Assembly: GCA_022820645.1 (NCBI GenBank)
Contig: JAJEFD010000006.1
Coordinates: 143,537 to 207,536 of the forward strand
Reading direction: 5' to 3'
Source: Dehalococcoidia bacterium
Lineage (GTDB): Bacteria > Chloroflexota > Dehalococcoidia > Lucifugimonadales > Australimonadaceae
Length of the DNA: 64,000 nucleotides
Below are positions 24,247-32,005 of this stretch, one piece after another (position 1 is the first letter of the stretch; each line of letters starts with the position of its first letter). A model generated the notes under the pieces. It saw only the letters and a program-made list of their open reading frames with translations. It ran no database searches and was not told the origin of the DNA. The translations under genes and the position numbers were made by a program.

Positions 24247-24462
24247 CTACTCCTCCTGTGAATCGTCGTCGTCATCGGCGAGGCCGCTCACGATGGGGTG
24301 TCCCGCGAGCAGGCCGGACATCTCCGTGACGCGACCTTCGAATATCCTGCCCTCGATGGCGGACTCGACCTGCGCGTACCAGCCGTCGGCCAGCTTGAAG
24401 AGCTTGATGGTGAGGTGACCGTCGCGCACGACGATCTCGTCTGCCGCTTCGGGCCACCGCAT
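24247..24462 (-). CDS. Small acidic-tailed protein of unknown function (71 aa)
   Basis: The ATG at 24462 is preceded by AAGGAGG at 6-nt spacing. The protein reads as a small beta-rich domain (DEIVVRDGHLTIKLFKLADG, GRIFEGRVTEMSGLL) and ends in a run of aspartates and glutamates. The stop codon and last codons contain the AGGAGGAG that serves the SDR start, so both are translated together. I do not recognise the family. Its position upstream of an SDR suggests a partner or accessory role, which is inference. Confidence 0.7.
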   Translation of the reverse strand: MRWPEAADEIVVRDGHLTIKLFKLADGWYAQVESAIEGRIFEGRVTEMSGLLAGHPIVSGLADDDDDSQEE

Positions 24463-24557
24463 GGCTGGCCTCCTTCGCTGCGGCGCATCTTCCGCTACGC
24501 GGGGCGTCGGCGCAAGCGGGAGGGGGTGACCGCGAGAGCAGGTGTAACATCTACGAC

Positions 24558-24812
24558 ATGACGAGAGCCATCAACTTCATGATCGACGAGAGACTACTTG
24601 AGCGATTGGACAATCGTCCGGAAGTACGCTCGCGGGGACGTTCGGCCGTGGTACGAGAAGCGCTTGCCGCTTACCTCGACCGGAAGGAGATAGAAGACCA
24701 TCGAGAGGAAGCCGAAGAGGAGATAGCCCGTGCCTTAGCACGAGCATACGGGCCGGGCATGCCACCCGATGAGTTGGAAGACTGGGCGGCGGAGGCCGTC
24801 TGGGCAGAGTAG
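24558..24812 (+). CDS. Ribbon-helix-helix (CopG-type) antitoxin-like protein, orphan
   Basis: The 84-residue protein has an N-terminal ribbon-helix-helix: a strand INFMIDERLLERLD, then SRGRSAVVREALAAYLDRK, as in CopG/MazE-type antitoxins. An acidic C-terminal tail (GMPPDELEDWAAEAVWAE) would normally contact a toxin. No toxin gene follows; repeat DNA starts within about 20 nt of the stop. It may be a solitary regulator or the remnant of a toxin-antitoxin pair whose toxin was lost. The start is the ATG at 24558 with a weak ribosome site. Confidence 0.75.
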   Translation: MTRAINFMIDERLLERLDNRPEVRSRGRSAVVREALAAYLDRKEIEDHREEAEEEIARALARAYGPGMPPDELEDWAAEAVWAE

Positions 24813-24819
24813 CCGGTTC

Positions 24820-24970
24820 ACCCTCGTCCCACGCCCCGCCGAGGGCCCTCACCGCGCGCTAAAGCGCGTCCCTCTCCCCCAGGAGAGGTGGGATGCAAGG
24901 TTCCTGCCTCCGCAGGAACGACGGGGCACGAGCCCCTCGCTGGATTCCAGCCTTCGCTGGAATGACGGAG
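24820..24970. repeat. Intergenic repeats with two palindromes
   Basis: The stretch contains GGTTCACCCTCGTCCCACGC and GCCGAGGGCCCTCACCGCGC elements followed by a C-rich CTCTCCCCCAGGAGAGGTGG hairpin (about 24873-24892). Two palindromes of one family follow: GGTTCCTGCCTCCGCAGGAA (about 24899-24918) and TGGATTCCAGCC-TTCGCTGGAATGACGG (24941-24967). The second pair may terminate the Rieske gene that ends at 24982. Confidence 0.8.
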
Positions 24971-24981
24971 CCAATCCAGCC

Positions 24982-26247
24982 CTATGCGAAGTTGGCGTCG
25001 ATCTCCGGGGCGAGTTGCGCTTCGATGAGCGGTTTGAGGTTCGGCTTGTCGCGGAAAGGGCCGCCGGTGACTTCGTAGCCGGGGTAGTAGGAGTGCTCCT
25101 GGGGCAGGACGATGACGCCCTTGTCCTCCCGGTGGACGTTCATCGGCTCGCCGCCGTCCTCGACGATCTGCATCTGCTCCTCGAGCACCTTGCGGTAGAG
25201 GATGATGCCGACGTCCGTGACGCCGAGCGCCTCGGTCGTGCGGTCGCTGATGGGGCCCTGCATGATCCAGGCGGCCTGGTCCTGACCGAGCACCCAGTCG
25301 GCGCGGATGCGGCCGTCGTTCTTGAACACGTTCTCGTACTTGTACGGGACCTCGGTCTGCTCGACGACCTCGCCGATCTCCGGCACGCGGACGCGGAGGA
25401 CGATGTGGTAGGTGTGGGTGTCGTCCATCGGCGTACGCATCTGGAATCCGTGGTTGCGCTGCTGGCCGACGCGAAGGATGTTGGGGAAGAGGACCGGGTG
25501 TCCGATGCGCCACCACTCGTTCTCCTCGGTGTCGCCCGTCATCAGGCGTCGCTTGATGACGCCGTACTCGAAGCGGTCGAAGCCGACCTTCACCTCGTGG
25601 CGCCCTCGCGCGCCCTCGCCCTGCATCTGCTTCTTCCACGCCTCGCGCTCTTCCGGCGGCTTCTCCATGCCGAGCACCCAGGAGCCCCAGTAGTTGTGGA
25701 GCCACTCGAAGTGCACGGGGTCGAGCGAGTTGTCCATGCACTGGAGCCAGTTGCAGGGCAGCTCCATCGCGACGACCCAGCGCTCGACGTTGTCCCACTC
25801 GAGGAGGTCCCAGCGCGGGAGCATCGGCGCGGGCGACGGTCCCATGTAGGCGAAGACGATGCCCGCCTTCTCCTGGACCGGGTACGCCTTGATGCGCACC
25901 TTGTCCTTGAACTTGGAGCCTTCCGGTTCGGACGGCTGGTCGACGCACTGTCCGGCCTCGTTGAAGATCCAGCCGTGGTAGGCGCAGCGGATGCCGTTCT
26001 CCTCAGGTATGCCGTAGGAAAGGTTGGCCTTGCGGTGCGCGCACGACGGCTCGATGAGGCCGAGCGTGCCCTTCGCGTCACGGTAGAGGACGAGGTCCTC
26101 GCCGAGGATGCGTACTTCCTTCGTGGGGTTGTCGGCGTTCAGCTCGGCGCTCGGCGCGATAGGATGCCAGTAGCGGCGCATCAGCTCGCCCATCGGCGTG
26201 CCCGGCCCGACCCGTGTGAGACGCTGGTTCTGTGCTGCAGTGAGCAT
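24982..26247 (-). CDS. Rieske 2Fe-2S oxygenase, phthalate-dioxygenase type (3 of 6)
   Basis: The 421-residue protein opens with the RVGPGTPMGELMRRYWHP block. Rieske ligands are Cys69, His71, Cys88 and His91; the catalytic iron triad is Asp176, His179 and His184 (NSLDPVHFEWLHN). It is the closest relative in this window of the enzyme at 16126-17358. It lies downstream of a Gfo/Idh/MocA dehydrogenase on the same strand, separated by about 140 nt of repeat, which repeats the Rieske-dehydrogenase pairing at 5505-8011. A stepwise dihydroxylation-dehydrogenation of an aromatic acid is the inferred role. Confidence 0.92.
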   Translation of the reverse strand: MLTAAQNQRLTRVGPGTPMGELMRRYWHPIAPSAELNADNPTKEVRILGEDLVLYRDAKGTLGLIEPSCAHRKANLSYGIPEENGIRCAYHGWIFNEAGQCVDQPSEPEGSKFKDKVRIKAYPVQEKAGIVFAYMGPSPAPMLPRWDLLEWDNVERWVVAMELPCNWLQCMDNSLDPVHFEWLHNYWGSWVLGMEKPPEEREAWKKQMQGEGARGRHEVKVGFDRFEYGVIKRRLMTGDTEENEWWRIGHPVLFPNILRVGQQRNHGFQMRTPMDDTHTYHIVLRVRVPEIGEVVEQTEVPYKYENVFKNDGRIRADWVLGQDQAAWIMQGPISDRTTEALGVTDVGIILYRKVLEEQMQIVEDGGEPMNVHREDKGVIVLPQEHSYYPGYEVTGGPFRDKPNLKPLIEAQLAPEIDANFA

Positions 26248-26274
26248 CTACATCCCTCCGTTGGTGAGGCTGTT

Positions 26275-26387
26275 CTTCTTCCGAGGGTAATCATACTCCC
26301 GCAAGGCAAGCCCTGCGCAACCGCGCCCCACCGCGTGCGCTGCCCGCGCACTCTGGATTCCCGCCGGTGCGGGAATGACAAAGCACG
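26275..26387. repeat. Short intergenic repeat with palindrome
   Basis: Between the two genes of a Rieske-dehydrogenase pair lies TGGATTCCCGCC-GGTGCGGGAATGAC (26354-26379), the same palindrome as at 23390-23415, preceded by a CCCCACCGCGTGCGCTGCCC stretch that resembles the one before the 23390 copy. Confidence 0.75.
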
Positions 26388-27626
26388 TCAGAGGCCGTAG
26401 TCCGGCGACATCGGCACCTGGTGCGTGAGCTGCACGTCCCTGCCGGTGCGCGACGACTCCATGATGCCGGTGATGAGCTCGAGGGTCGCCATGCCCCAGA
26501 GGCCGTCGTGGTAGACGGGCGCGTCGTTCCGCACGGCGTTGTAGAGCTCCATCAGGTCTTCCCTGCCCGCGTGGTAGCGCGAAATCGTGAGCGAGCGGTC
26601 CTCGATGCCGCCGTCCTTGTAGACGTACAGGCCGTAGCGGGACTGCCGCAGGTCGCCCCGCTCGCACGTCGCGATGAGGATGCCGAGGTTGGCCGGACGC
26701 CAGGGCGGCGTCTCCTTCGGCTGCTCGCGCCAGAAGCGGCGCTCGTGGTCGGACCCGATGCGGAGCGAGTCCTTCGCCTCGAATTCGTCGCGGGTGCCGG
26801 CCGCGAGTTCGGCGCGGATGCGGACGCGGTCGTCGTGGGTGTAGCCCTCGATGAGCCCCCTGCCCTGCTCGTCGCTCCACGGCACGAGGTCGGCGGTCAT
26901 GGAGTAGCCGTAGCCGTTGTTGGTGACGGTGGCGGTCGCGCCGGACTCGAACTCCATGAACGCGGAGTAGTAGCCGACGGCGTTGCGCTCGGGCCACCAC
27001 TTGCCGGTCGTGCCGCGTATCGTGCGCACCATGCCGCCGCCGAGCACGCGCAGGCTGTCGAGCTGGTGCGGCCCCTGGCGGTAGAGGACGCCGCCTCCAA
27101 CGCTCTCGTCCAATTCCTCCGGCTGGCGGGCCTGGAGCATCCAGTCCGTGAACGCCCAGTTGTTGAGCGCCTTGAGCGGCCCCAGTTCGCCGGAGAGGAT
27201 GATGCGCCGCATCTCCAGCACGGGCGGGCTGAAACCGAGCGTGTGGCCGCAGAGCAGCTTCACGCCGTTCTTCGCCGCCGCGTCCACCATCGCCTCGGCC
27301 TCCTGCATATTGAGGGCCATCGGCTTCTCGGAGACGGCGTGCTTTCCCGCGTTCGCCACGAGGACGACGTGCGGACTGTGGAAGTTGTTGGGCGTCGCGA
27401 CCCAGACGGCCTCGACGTCCGGGTCGGCGCAGAGGGCCTCGGCGCTGTCGTAGACGCGGGCGTTCGGGAAACGCGCCTGGAACGCCTCGCGGACGCGGGG
27501 GTTGGTGTCCGCCGCGGCCATGAGTTCGATCTCGTCCAGGCTCTCCATGCTGGGCATGATCTGCGTCGCGCCGACGCCCACGCCGATGATGCCCATCTTC
27601 AGGGGTCTGGGAGAGCCTGTGGTCAT
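26388..27626 (-). CDS. Gfo/Idh/MocA family oxidoreductase (second Rieske-linked copy)
   Basis: The protein has 412 residues, with the Rossmann site MGIIGVGVGATQ (11-22) and the family signature EKP at 100-102. The C-terminal domain includes YRQGPHQLDSLRVLGGG and ends with LTHQVPMSPDYGL, resembling the tail of the paralogue at 6785-8011. Family members oxidise or reduce hydroxylated rings or sugars with NAD(P); Pht4 of phthalate degradation is one. It precedes a Rieske oxygenase on the same strand. The start is the ATG at 27626 with AGGAGCGAAACC upstream. Confidence 0.9.
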   Translation of the reverse strand: MTTGSPRPLKMGIIGVGVGATQIMPSMESLDEIELMAAADTNPRVREAFQARFPNARVYDSAEALCADPDVEAVWVATPNNFHSPHVVLVANAGKHAVSEKPMALNMQEAEAMVDAAAKNGVKLLCGHTLGFSPPVLEMRRIILSGELGPLKALNNWAFTDWMLQARQPEELDESVGGGVLYRQGPHQLDSLRVLGGGMVRTIRGTTGKWWPERNAVGYYSAFMEFESGATATVTNNGYGYSMTADLVPWSDEQGRGLIEGYTHDDRVRIRAELAAGTRDEFEAKDSLRIGSDHERRFWREQPKETPPWRPANLGILIATCERGDLRQSRYGLYVYKDGGIEDRSLTISRYHAGREDLMELYNAVRNDAPVYHDGLWGMATLELITGIMESSRTGRDVQLTHQVPMSPDYGL

Positions 27627-27654
27627 GGTTTCGCTCCTGTTGGTTCCTTATTCG

Positions 27655-27784
27655 TGCAAGGCCCGCCGCCAACCCTCACCGCACGCACTCAGGGCCCTCA
27701 CCCTAACCCTCTCCCTCAGGAGAGGGAACCGGACACCCCGAGAGATTCCTCGACTCCGCTGCGCTCCACTCGGAATGACAAGGT
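27655..27784. repeat. Intergenic repeats between two minus-strand genes
   Basis: C-rich repeat copies CAACCCTCACCGCACGCACT and GGGCCCTCACCCTAACCCTC, with a CTCTCCCTCAGGAGAGGG hairpin (about 27708-27725), are followed by a CGAGAGATTCCTCGACTCCG element that ends in CTCGGAATGACA. These fill the space between the dehydrogenase gene and a small upstream gene. Confidence 0.8.
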
Positions 27785-27994
27785 CTAGCGCGCCCCGCCC
27801 AGAAATGACGGACCAACGCCTGTTTCCGCAGCAACAACAGAGGTGCGGCCCTCATCCCGCATCTTCCGGACTTCCTCGCTGGATACGGGATGGCGCTGGT
27901 CACGCTCAGCAAGCATGAGGGCTATCACCCGCCTCCGACGTGCCTGTTCACGCAGGGAGATACCCGTGGGAGCAATCTTCCTTCCGGTAGCCAT
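27785..27994 (-). CDS. Small basic protein of unknown function (69 aa), antitoxin-like
   Basis: From the ATG at 27994 the protein reads MATGRKIAPTGISLREQARR with a further basic/acidic helix (RRVIALMLAERDQRHPVSSE, EEVRKMRDEGR). It follows the cupin gene by 20 nt on the same strand, with GGGAG 13 nt upstream. The size and charge pattern suit a small DNA-binding or antitoxin protein, but I do not recognise a family. Its last residues (VGPSFLGGAR) lie at the edge of repeat DNA, so the original C-terminus may be lost. Confidence 0.5.
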   Translation of the reverse strand: MATGRKIAPTGISLREQARRRRVIALMLAERDQRHPVSSEEVRKMRDEGRTSVVAAETGVGPSFLGGAR

Positions 27995-28014
27995 AGTCTG
28001 GATTGTACTCCCGC

Positions 28015-29070
28015 CTACCCGATGGCACCGACGACTTCCTGGCGCGCGCCCTCTTCCTCGCGGTAGAGGCCCATCGCCTCGATCACCGGCAGGTCGCTCA
28101 TCGAGAAGAGCACCGCGTCGTCGGACGAGTCGGTGCCGTGCTCGTGGAGCGACCACGACGGGAGCACGAAGGTGTCGCCCTTCGACCAGTCGAGCCGCTT
28201 GCCGTCGATGATCGAGTAGCCCTCGCCCTTCGCGACGTGATAGACGACGCTGGAGGTGTGGCGGTGGGCGTCGGTGTGGGAGCCGGGCGCGAGGCGCTGC
28301 AGCTTGAGCGCCAGCGTCGGCATGGAGTGGCCGCCCGTCACGGGGTTGGCGTATTCCATGATGACGCCGTCGAAGGGGTCCTCCTCGCCGTAGCCGAGGA
28401 GCGCGCCGTAGGCCTCGTCCCACCGGTAGGTGAGCGGAAGGGCGCCGCCGTGGACGTCTCCCAGGTCGGGGCGCATGAGGCCGTTGCCGATTGAGGCGTT
28501 GGTGAAGCCGACGGGCTTGGTCACGGGCTGCACATCCTCCGGGAACGGCTCCTGGAACATGGCGTCGAGGTAGCCGACGAGCGGGGCGTCGAGGCAGTCG
28601 AGCCAGATGACGGGCTTGTCGGTCGGGTTGTTGTGGTCGTGCCAGGCCCAACTGGGGGAGAGGACGAGGTCTCCCTCCTGCATCCGGAAGCGCTCGCCCT
28701 CCTGGACCGTGAAGGCGCCCTCGCCCTCGATGACGAACCGTATGGCGGCTGCGGTGTGGCGGTGCGCCTCGGCGATCTCGCCGGGCCAGACGATCTGGAC
28801 GGCGGCGGACATCGTCTTGGTCGCGCCGGCCGTCGGGTTCTTCAGGCCGGGGTTGCGCATCGTGAGCGCCCGGCGGAAGCCCTGCCCTTTCAGGCTCTCC
28901 AGCTCGCCCGCCTGTATCGCGAGCTCGCGCATCCTGTCCCAGCGCCACACGTGCGGCGCGAGTTTCGGACGCTCAGGCGGGTTCGCATGCATCACCCACA
29001 GGGGGTTGATGTTCTCGTCGTCCAACTCCTGGTGGTACGCCTTCTCGGTCTCCGGCATCGTCCAACTCAT
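28015..29070 (-). CDS. Two-cupin dioxygenase, gentisate 1,2-dioxygenase-like
   Basis: The ATG at 29070 follows GGAGGAGG at 6-nt spacing and gives 351 residues. Two cupin barrels are visible. The first has EAHRHTAAAIRFVIEGEG and ends with WAWHDHNN; the second has DAHRHTSSVVYHVAKGEG and ends SWSLHEH. The HRH pairs are the iron ligands. Length and layout fit gentisate/salicylate 1,2-dioxygenases, which cleave the ring next to the carboxylate without prior rearrangement. A fumarylacetoacetate-hydrolase-family gene lies 16 nt upstream in the same operon, which supports the gentisate-type assignment. The exact substrate is inference. Confidence 0.85.
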   Translation of the reverse strand: MSWTMPETEKAYHQELDDENINPLWVMHANPPERPKLAPHVWRWDRMRELAIQAGELESLKGQGFRRALTMRNPGLKNPTAGATKTMSAAVQIVWPGEIAEAHRHTAAAIRFVIEGEGAFTVQEGERFRMQEGDLVLSPSWAWHDHNNPTDKPVIWLDCLDAPLVGYLDAMFQEPFPEDVQPVTKPVGFTNASIGNGLMRPDLGDVHGGALPLTYRWDEAYGALLGYGEEDPFDGVIMEYANPVTGGHSMPTLALKLQRLAPGSHTDAHRHTSSVVYHVAKGEGYSIIDGKRLDWSKGDTFVLPSWSLHEHGTDSSDDAVLFSMSDLPVIEAMGLYREEEGARQEVVGAIG

Positions 29071-29086
29071 GGTCGTCCTCCTCCTC

Positions 29087-29941
29087 TTACTCTCTGGCCT
29101 GCGCTCTTGCCGACAGTTCACCTACCTGACTGATGTTGATCGTGACGAGGTCGCCCGGTCCGACGGAGCCGACGCCCTCAGGCGTGCCCGTGAACACGAG
29201 GTCGCCGGGCTCCATGCGGGCCACCCACGACATGTTCGCTATCTGGTTCTTGCAGTCCACAATCATGTCGCGGGTGAACGCGTGCTGGCGCAACTCCTCG
29301 TTCACCCAGAGGTTGATCTCGAGGTCCTGCGGGTCCGCTATCTCGTCCGCCGTCACGATGCACGAGCCTATGGGGGCGAACGTGTCGAACGACTTGCGCT
29401 TGCTCCTGTCCTCCGGCCCGCGCACGGTCATGTCCAACCCGCAGGTGTAGCCGAACACGTGCGAGAGCGCGTCGTCCACGGGGATCATGCTTCCGCCCTT
29501 GCCAATCACCATGACCAGTTCGGACTCGTGGTGGATGACACGGTCGGAGTATGGCAGCAGGATGGGGTCGTTCGGGCCGGAGACGGCGCTGGACGCCTTC
29601 AGGAACATCCCCTGGTCGGACGACACCTGCGGCGCGGTGCCGCTCCACGGGCTGTCCTGCATCTCCTCGTGATGCGCCTTGTAGTTCACCGGCTGCGCGT
29701 ACACCTTGCGCGGCGCGGGCACCGGCGGGAGCAGGCGCACGGAGTTGAGCGGCACGCCGCTCTCCGACGCCGCCATCGCCTCCACCTGCGGGCGCAGGCC
29801 GTCCCACCGCTCTATGAGGAGCAGCATGCGCATAGGCTCGAACTCGGCCGGCAACTCCGGCAGCAGGCCGGTCACGTCAACGACGTTATCGCTGTCGGTC
29901 AACACGCCTATGCGGTAATCGTCGAAACTCACGAGGCGCAT
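29087..29941 (-). CDS. Fumarylacetoacetate hydrolase family protein
   Basis: AAGGAG at 6-nt spacing selects the ATG at 29941 (MRLVSFDDYRIGVLTDS), giving 284 residues. FAH-fold landmarks are VYAQPVNYKAHHEEM, the metal-binding HESELVMVIGKGG, GYTCGLDMTVRGPED, and the closing EPGDLVFTGTPEGVGSV. The fold hydrolyses C-C bonds of ring-cleavage products such as fumarylpyruvate, or performs isomerisations and decarboxylations. With the adjacent gentisate-dioxygenase-like cupin, a fumarylpyruvate or maleylpyruvate hydrolase role is the leading inference. Confidence 0.9.
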   Translation of the reverse strand: MRLVSFDDYRIGVLTDSDNVVDVTGLLPELPAEFEPMRMLLLIERWDGLRPQVEAMAASESGVPLNSVRLLPPVPAPRKVYAQPVNYKAHHEEMQDSPWSGTAPQVSSDQGMFLKASSAVSGPNDPILLPYSDRVIHHESELVMVIGKGGSMIPVDDALSHVFGYTCGLDMTVRGPEDRSKRKSFDTFAPIGSCIVTADEIADPQDLEINLWVNEELRQHAFTRDMIVDCKNQIANMSWVARMEPGDLVFTGTPEGVGSVGPGDLVTINISQVGELSARAQARE

Positions 29942-30058
29942 ACGTTTCTCCTTCACCTTCACCCATCAAGGGAGAGGGGACAGCGAAACGCTAACACCGG
30001 CGCAGAGGCGGGTCAACGCGCGTTGGAGCCGTCGCTGGCGCGCCGACCCCAACGCGTG

Positions 30059-30673
30059 TCAGTGCAGCGGCGAGAACGAGGCGGGGACCATGTGGCGCAC
30101 GACCTGGTGCACGGCGCTCACGTCCGTGTGCGGCGGCCAGATGCCTTCCTTCAGGTAGATGCCCCGGAGTTCGTCGCGGTGCGCCCAGTCCTTGTACGGC
30201 CACAGCTGGTAGAAGCGGTTGAGCTGTCCCAGGTCGCTCATGAAGAAGCAGCCGGGGTAGAGCTCCAGCCGCTTCGGGGACTGCTCGCTGAACTGCTGCA
30301 TCACGGAGCGGAGCGTGCCGGAGGGGAAGGTGTACATCCGCAACTCGTACAGGTTGCCCCACTCGCGCGGGCCGTCCAGCGGGTCGTTCACCGGCGACCC
30401 CGCGAGGATGTCGCTCTCCATCGAGACCGCAAACTCGGTGATGTCGGGCGGCCAGATGCCGTCTGCTATCGCCTTTGTACGCACGTCCGCGCGCTGTTGC
30501 AGCGACTCGTAGGCCCACAGGTGCACGATCTGGTTGAGCGGCCCGATCTCCGTGTGCCAGAAGCCGACCAGTGGCGAGAGTTTCGTGCGCGCCTCTATCT
30601 TCTCGGCGAAGCGCCGTTCGACCTCGGGCACGGAGTTGGCCGTGAGGTTGTAGGTCCGCAATTCGTAGATCAT
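30059..30673 (-). CDS. NIPSNAP family protein
   Basis: The ATG at 30673 is 6 nt from AGGAGGA and starts MIYELRTYNLTANSVPEVER, the classic NIPSNAP opening; upstream ATGs are rejected on spacing. The 204-residue protein has two ferredoxin-like repeats, the second beginning LYELRMYTFPSGTLRS. Such alpha/beta-barrel proteins occur next to catabolic operons; the reaction is unknown. It is the probable first gene of the minus-strand unit leading to the FAH and cupin genes, about 117 nt upstream of the FAH start. Confidence 0.87.
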   Translation of the reverse strand: MIYELRTYNLTANSVPEVERRFAEKIEARTKLSPLVGFWHTEIGPLNQIVHLWAYESLQQRADVRTKAIADGIWPPDITEFAVSMESDILAGSPVNDPLDGPREWGNLYELRMYTFPSGTLRSVMQQFSEQSPKRLELYPGCFFMSDLGQLNRFYQLWPYKDWAHRDELRGIYLKEGIWPPHTDVSAVHQVVRHMVPASFSPLH

Positions 30674-30815
30674 CCGCATTCCTCCTGGAAAGGTCAGGGG
30701 GAGTGTAGCGCAGCGAGAGAATCCGCGCCGCACGCCTCCGATCCCCTGCTGCGGAGCATCCGCACAGGGCGGATGGGCGCAATTCCGCCGTATCAGGCGT
30801 GATATTGCGAAATTT

Positions 30816-30829
30816 CCTCAAAAATGAGG
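30816..30829. promoter_or_regulatory. AT-rich inverted repeat in a 248-bp intergenic region
   Basis: CCTCA-AAAA-TGAGG is a perfect 5-bp inverted repeat. The surrounding gap (30674-30921), between the divergent NIPSNAP and DUF5679 genes, is otherwise without a gene and is more AT-rich than the flanks. No clear promoter box could be assigned. Confidence 0.3.
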
Positions 30830-30921
30830 CTTCAGGGGACTTGTAGAGTACCTATCTGGTAGGAAAGCATTGCTCTGTGATTCTGCAGCCCCACAGGCTG
30901 CGACTACAGAAGGAGGACAGA

Positions 30922-31077
30922 ATGCAGGCATACTGCGTCAAGTGTCGGGACAAGCGAGACATGAGTGGCCCGCGCGACGAGACGACGAAGAATGGCAAGC
31001 CGATCATCAAGGGGACGTGCGGCGTCTGCGGCACGGGCCTCAACATCATCGGCAAGACCATGGCCCAGATGAGCTAG
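30922..31077 (+). CDS. DUF5679 zinc-ribbon protein (51 aa)
   Basis: AAGGAGG at 5-nt spacing selects the ATG at 30922. The protein reads MQAYCVKCRDKRDMSGPRDE, then KNGKPIIKGTCGVCGTGL and a basic tail; Cys5, Cys8, and the later CGVC pair form a four-cysteine zinc ribbon. This is the DUF5679 pattern, common in Chloroflexota and some other lineages, without a known function. It is a single-gene unit followed by strong hairpins. Confidence 0.88.
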   Translation: MQAYCVKCRDKRDMSGPRDETTKNGKPIIKGTCGVCGTGLNIIGKTMAQMS

Positions 31078-31125
31078 AGCCCCAGGGCTCTCTGCGGGAA
31101 GCCCGGCGACCAGCCGGGCTTTCCC
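31076..31125 (+). terminator. Two hairpins after the DUF5679 gene
   Basis: AGAGCCC-CA-GGGCTCT (31076-31091) starts on the stop codon. It is followed by GGGAAGCCCGGC-GACCA-GCCGGGCTTTCCC (31096-31125), a long GC stem with one bulged T. There is no long T-run. It can serve the plus-strand gene and the convergent SDR gene ending at 31131. Confidence 0.7.
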
Positions 31126-31130
31126 GTTGG

Positions 31131-31970
31131 CTAGTACATCACATCCCCACCGGAGACGGAGACCGCAAGGCCGGTTATGTAGTCCGACTCAGTGGACGAC
31201 AGGAACGCGGCCATCCTCGCGATGTCTTCCGTCTCCGTGATCCGTCCGAGCGGGTTCGCCCGCGCGCGCACCGCCGCCCTCTGGCGCAACTGTTCATCGG
31301 ACGTCATGCCGGACGGTCGCATCACTTCTGCTTCCAACACGGCGCGCTCCGTTTCGGCCAGCCCAGGACAGACCGCGTTCACGTTCACTCCGTACGGCGC
31401 GAGTTCGTGCGCGACCGACTGCGTGAACCCCACCAAAGCAAACTTGGACGCCGTGTACGCAGCGAATCGCGGAACCCCACGTTTGCCTGCCAGGGAGGAA
31501 ATGATAATGATCTTTCCTCCGCCCCCACGCTCGATCATGTGACGGGCAACCGCCCGCGTACACAGGAACGTGCCCCGCACGTTCACCCGCTGCACCTCGT
31601 CGAACGCCTCCTCGGTCAACTCCACCAGCGGCACGCGGTCCGGCCCCGGGCGCGAACCGGCGTTGTTCACCAAGATGTCGATCCGTCCGAAGCGCTCCAA
31701 CGTCTCCTGGACCATCCGCTCGACTGACGCGCTGTCCGATATGTCACCGACCAGTATGAGCGGATTCCGTCCCTCCGTAGCTATCTCCGCCGCGACCGAC
31801 TCCAGCCCCTGCCAGCCGCCCGCGCTGCCGTAGGGGTTCAGCGCGACGTCGTTCACGGCGACGTCGGCGCCCTCGCGCGCGAGCCGGTTGGCGATGGCCC
31901 GTCCAAAGCCGCGCTCGCCGCCCGCGCCCGTCACCAGCGCCACTTTGCCCGTGAGGTCGTACATGGTCAC
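31131..31970 (-). CDS. Short-chain dehydrogenase/reductase, tandem copy A
   Basis: The 279-residue SDR has the nucleotide site TGAGGERGFGRAIA (14-27), NNAG (102-105), Ser158/159, and Tyr172-x3-Lys176 (YTASK). It is about 88% identical by eye to copy B at 32006-32845. Differences cluster in one helix after AGKRG and in the lid segment near residues 205-240 (VLEAEVMRPSG against AFIADAIKPSG), the region that normally touches substrate. This is a recent tandem duplication with possible change in specificity. It lies downstream of copy B by 35 nt on the same strand. Confidence 0.92.
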   Translation of the reverse strand: MTMYDLTGKVALVTGAGGERGFGRAIANRLAREGADVAVNDVALNPYGSAGGWQGLESVAAEIATEGRNPLILVGDISDSASVERMVQETLERFGRIDILVNNAGSRPGPDRVPLVELTEEAFDEVQRVNVRGTFLCTRAVARHMIERGGGGKIIIISSLAGKRGVPRFAAYTASKFALVGFTQSVAHELAPYGVNVNAVCPGLAETERAVLEAEVMRPSGMTSDEQLRQRAAVRARANPLGRITETEDIARMAAFLSSTESDYITGLAVSVSGGDVMY

Positions 31971-32005
31971 GTCATCTCGCAGGCCGTAGCCCGGACGGGC
32001 TGGGG

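Noticed and set aside
28607..30802. 731-codon plus-strand open frame
   Set aside because: It is antisense to the cupin, FAH-fold and NIPSNAP genes, which all have ribosome sites and conserved motifs. It has no recognisable domain.
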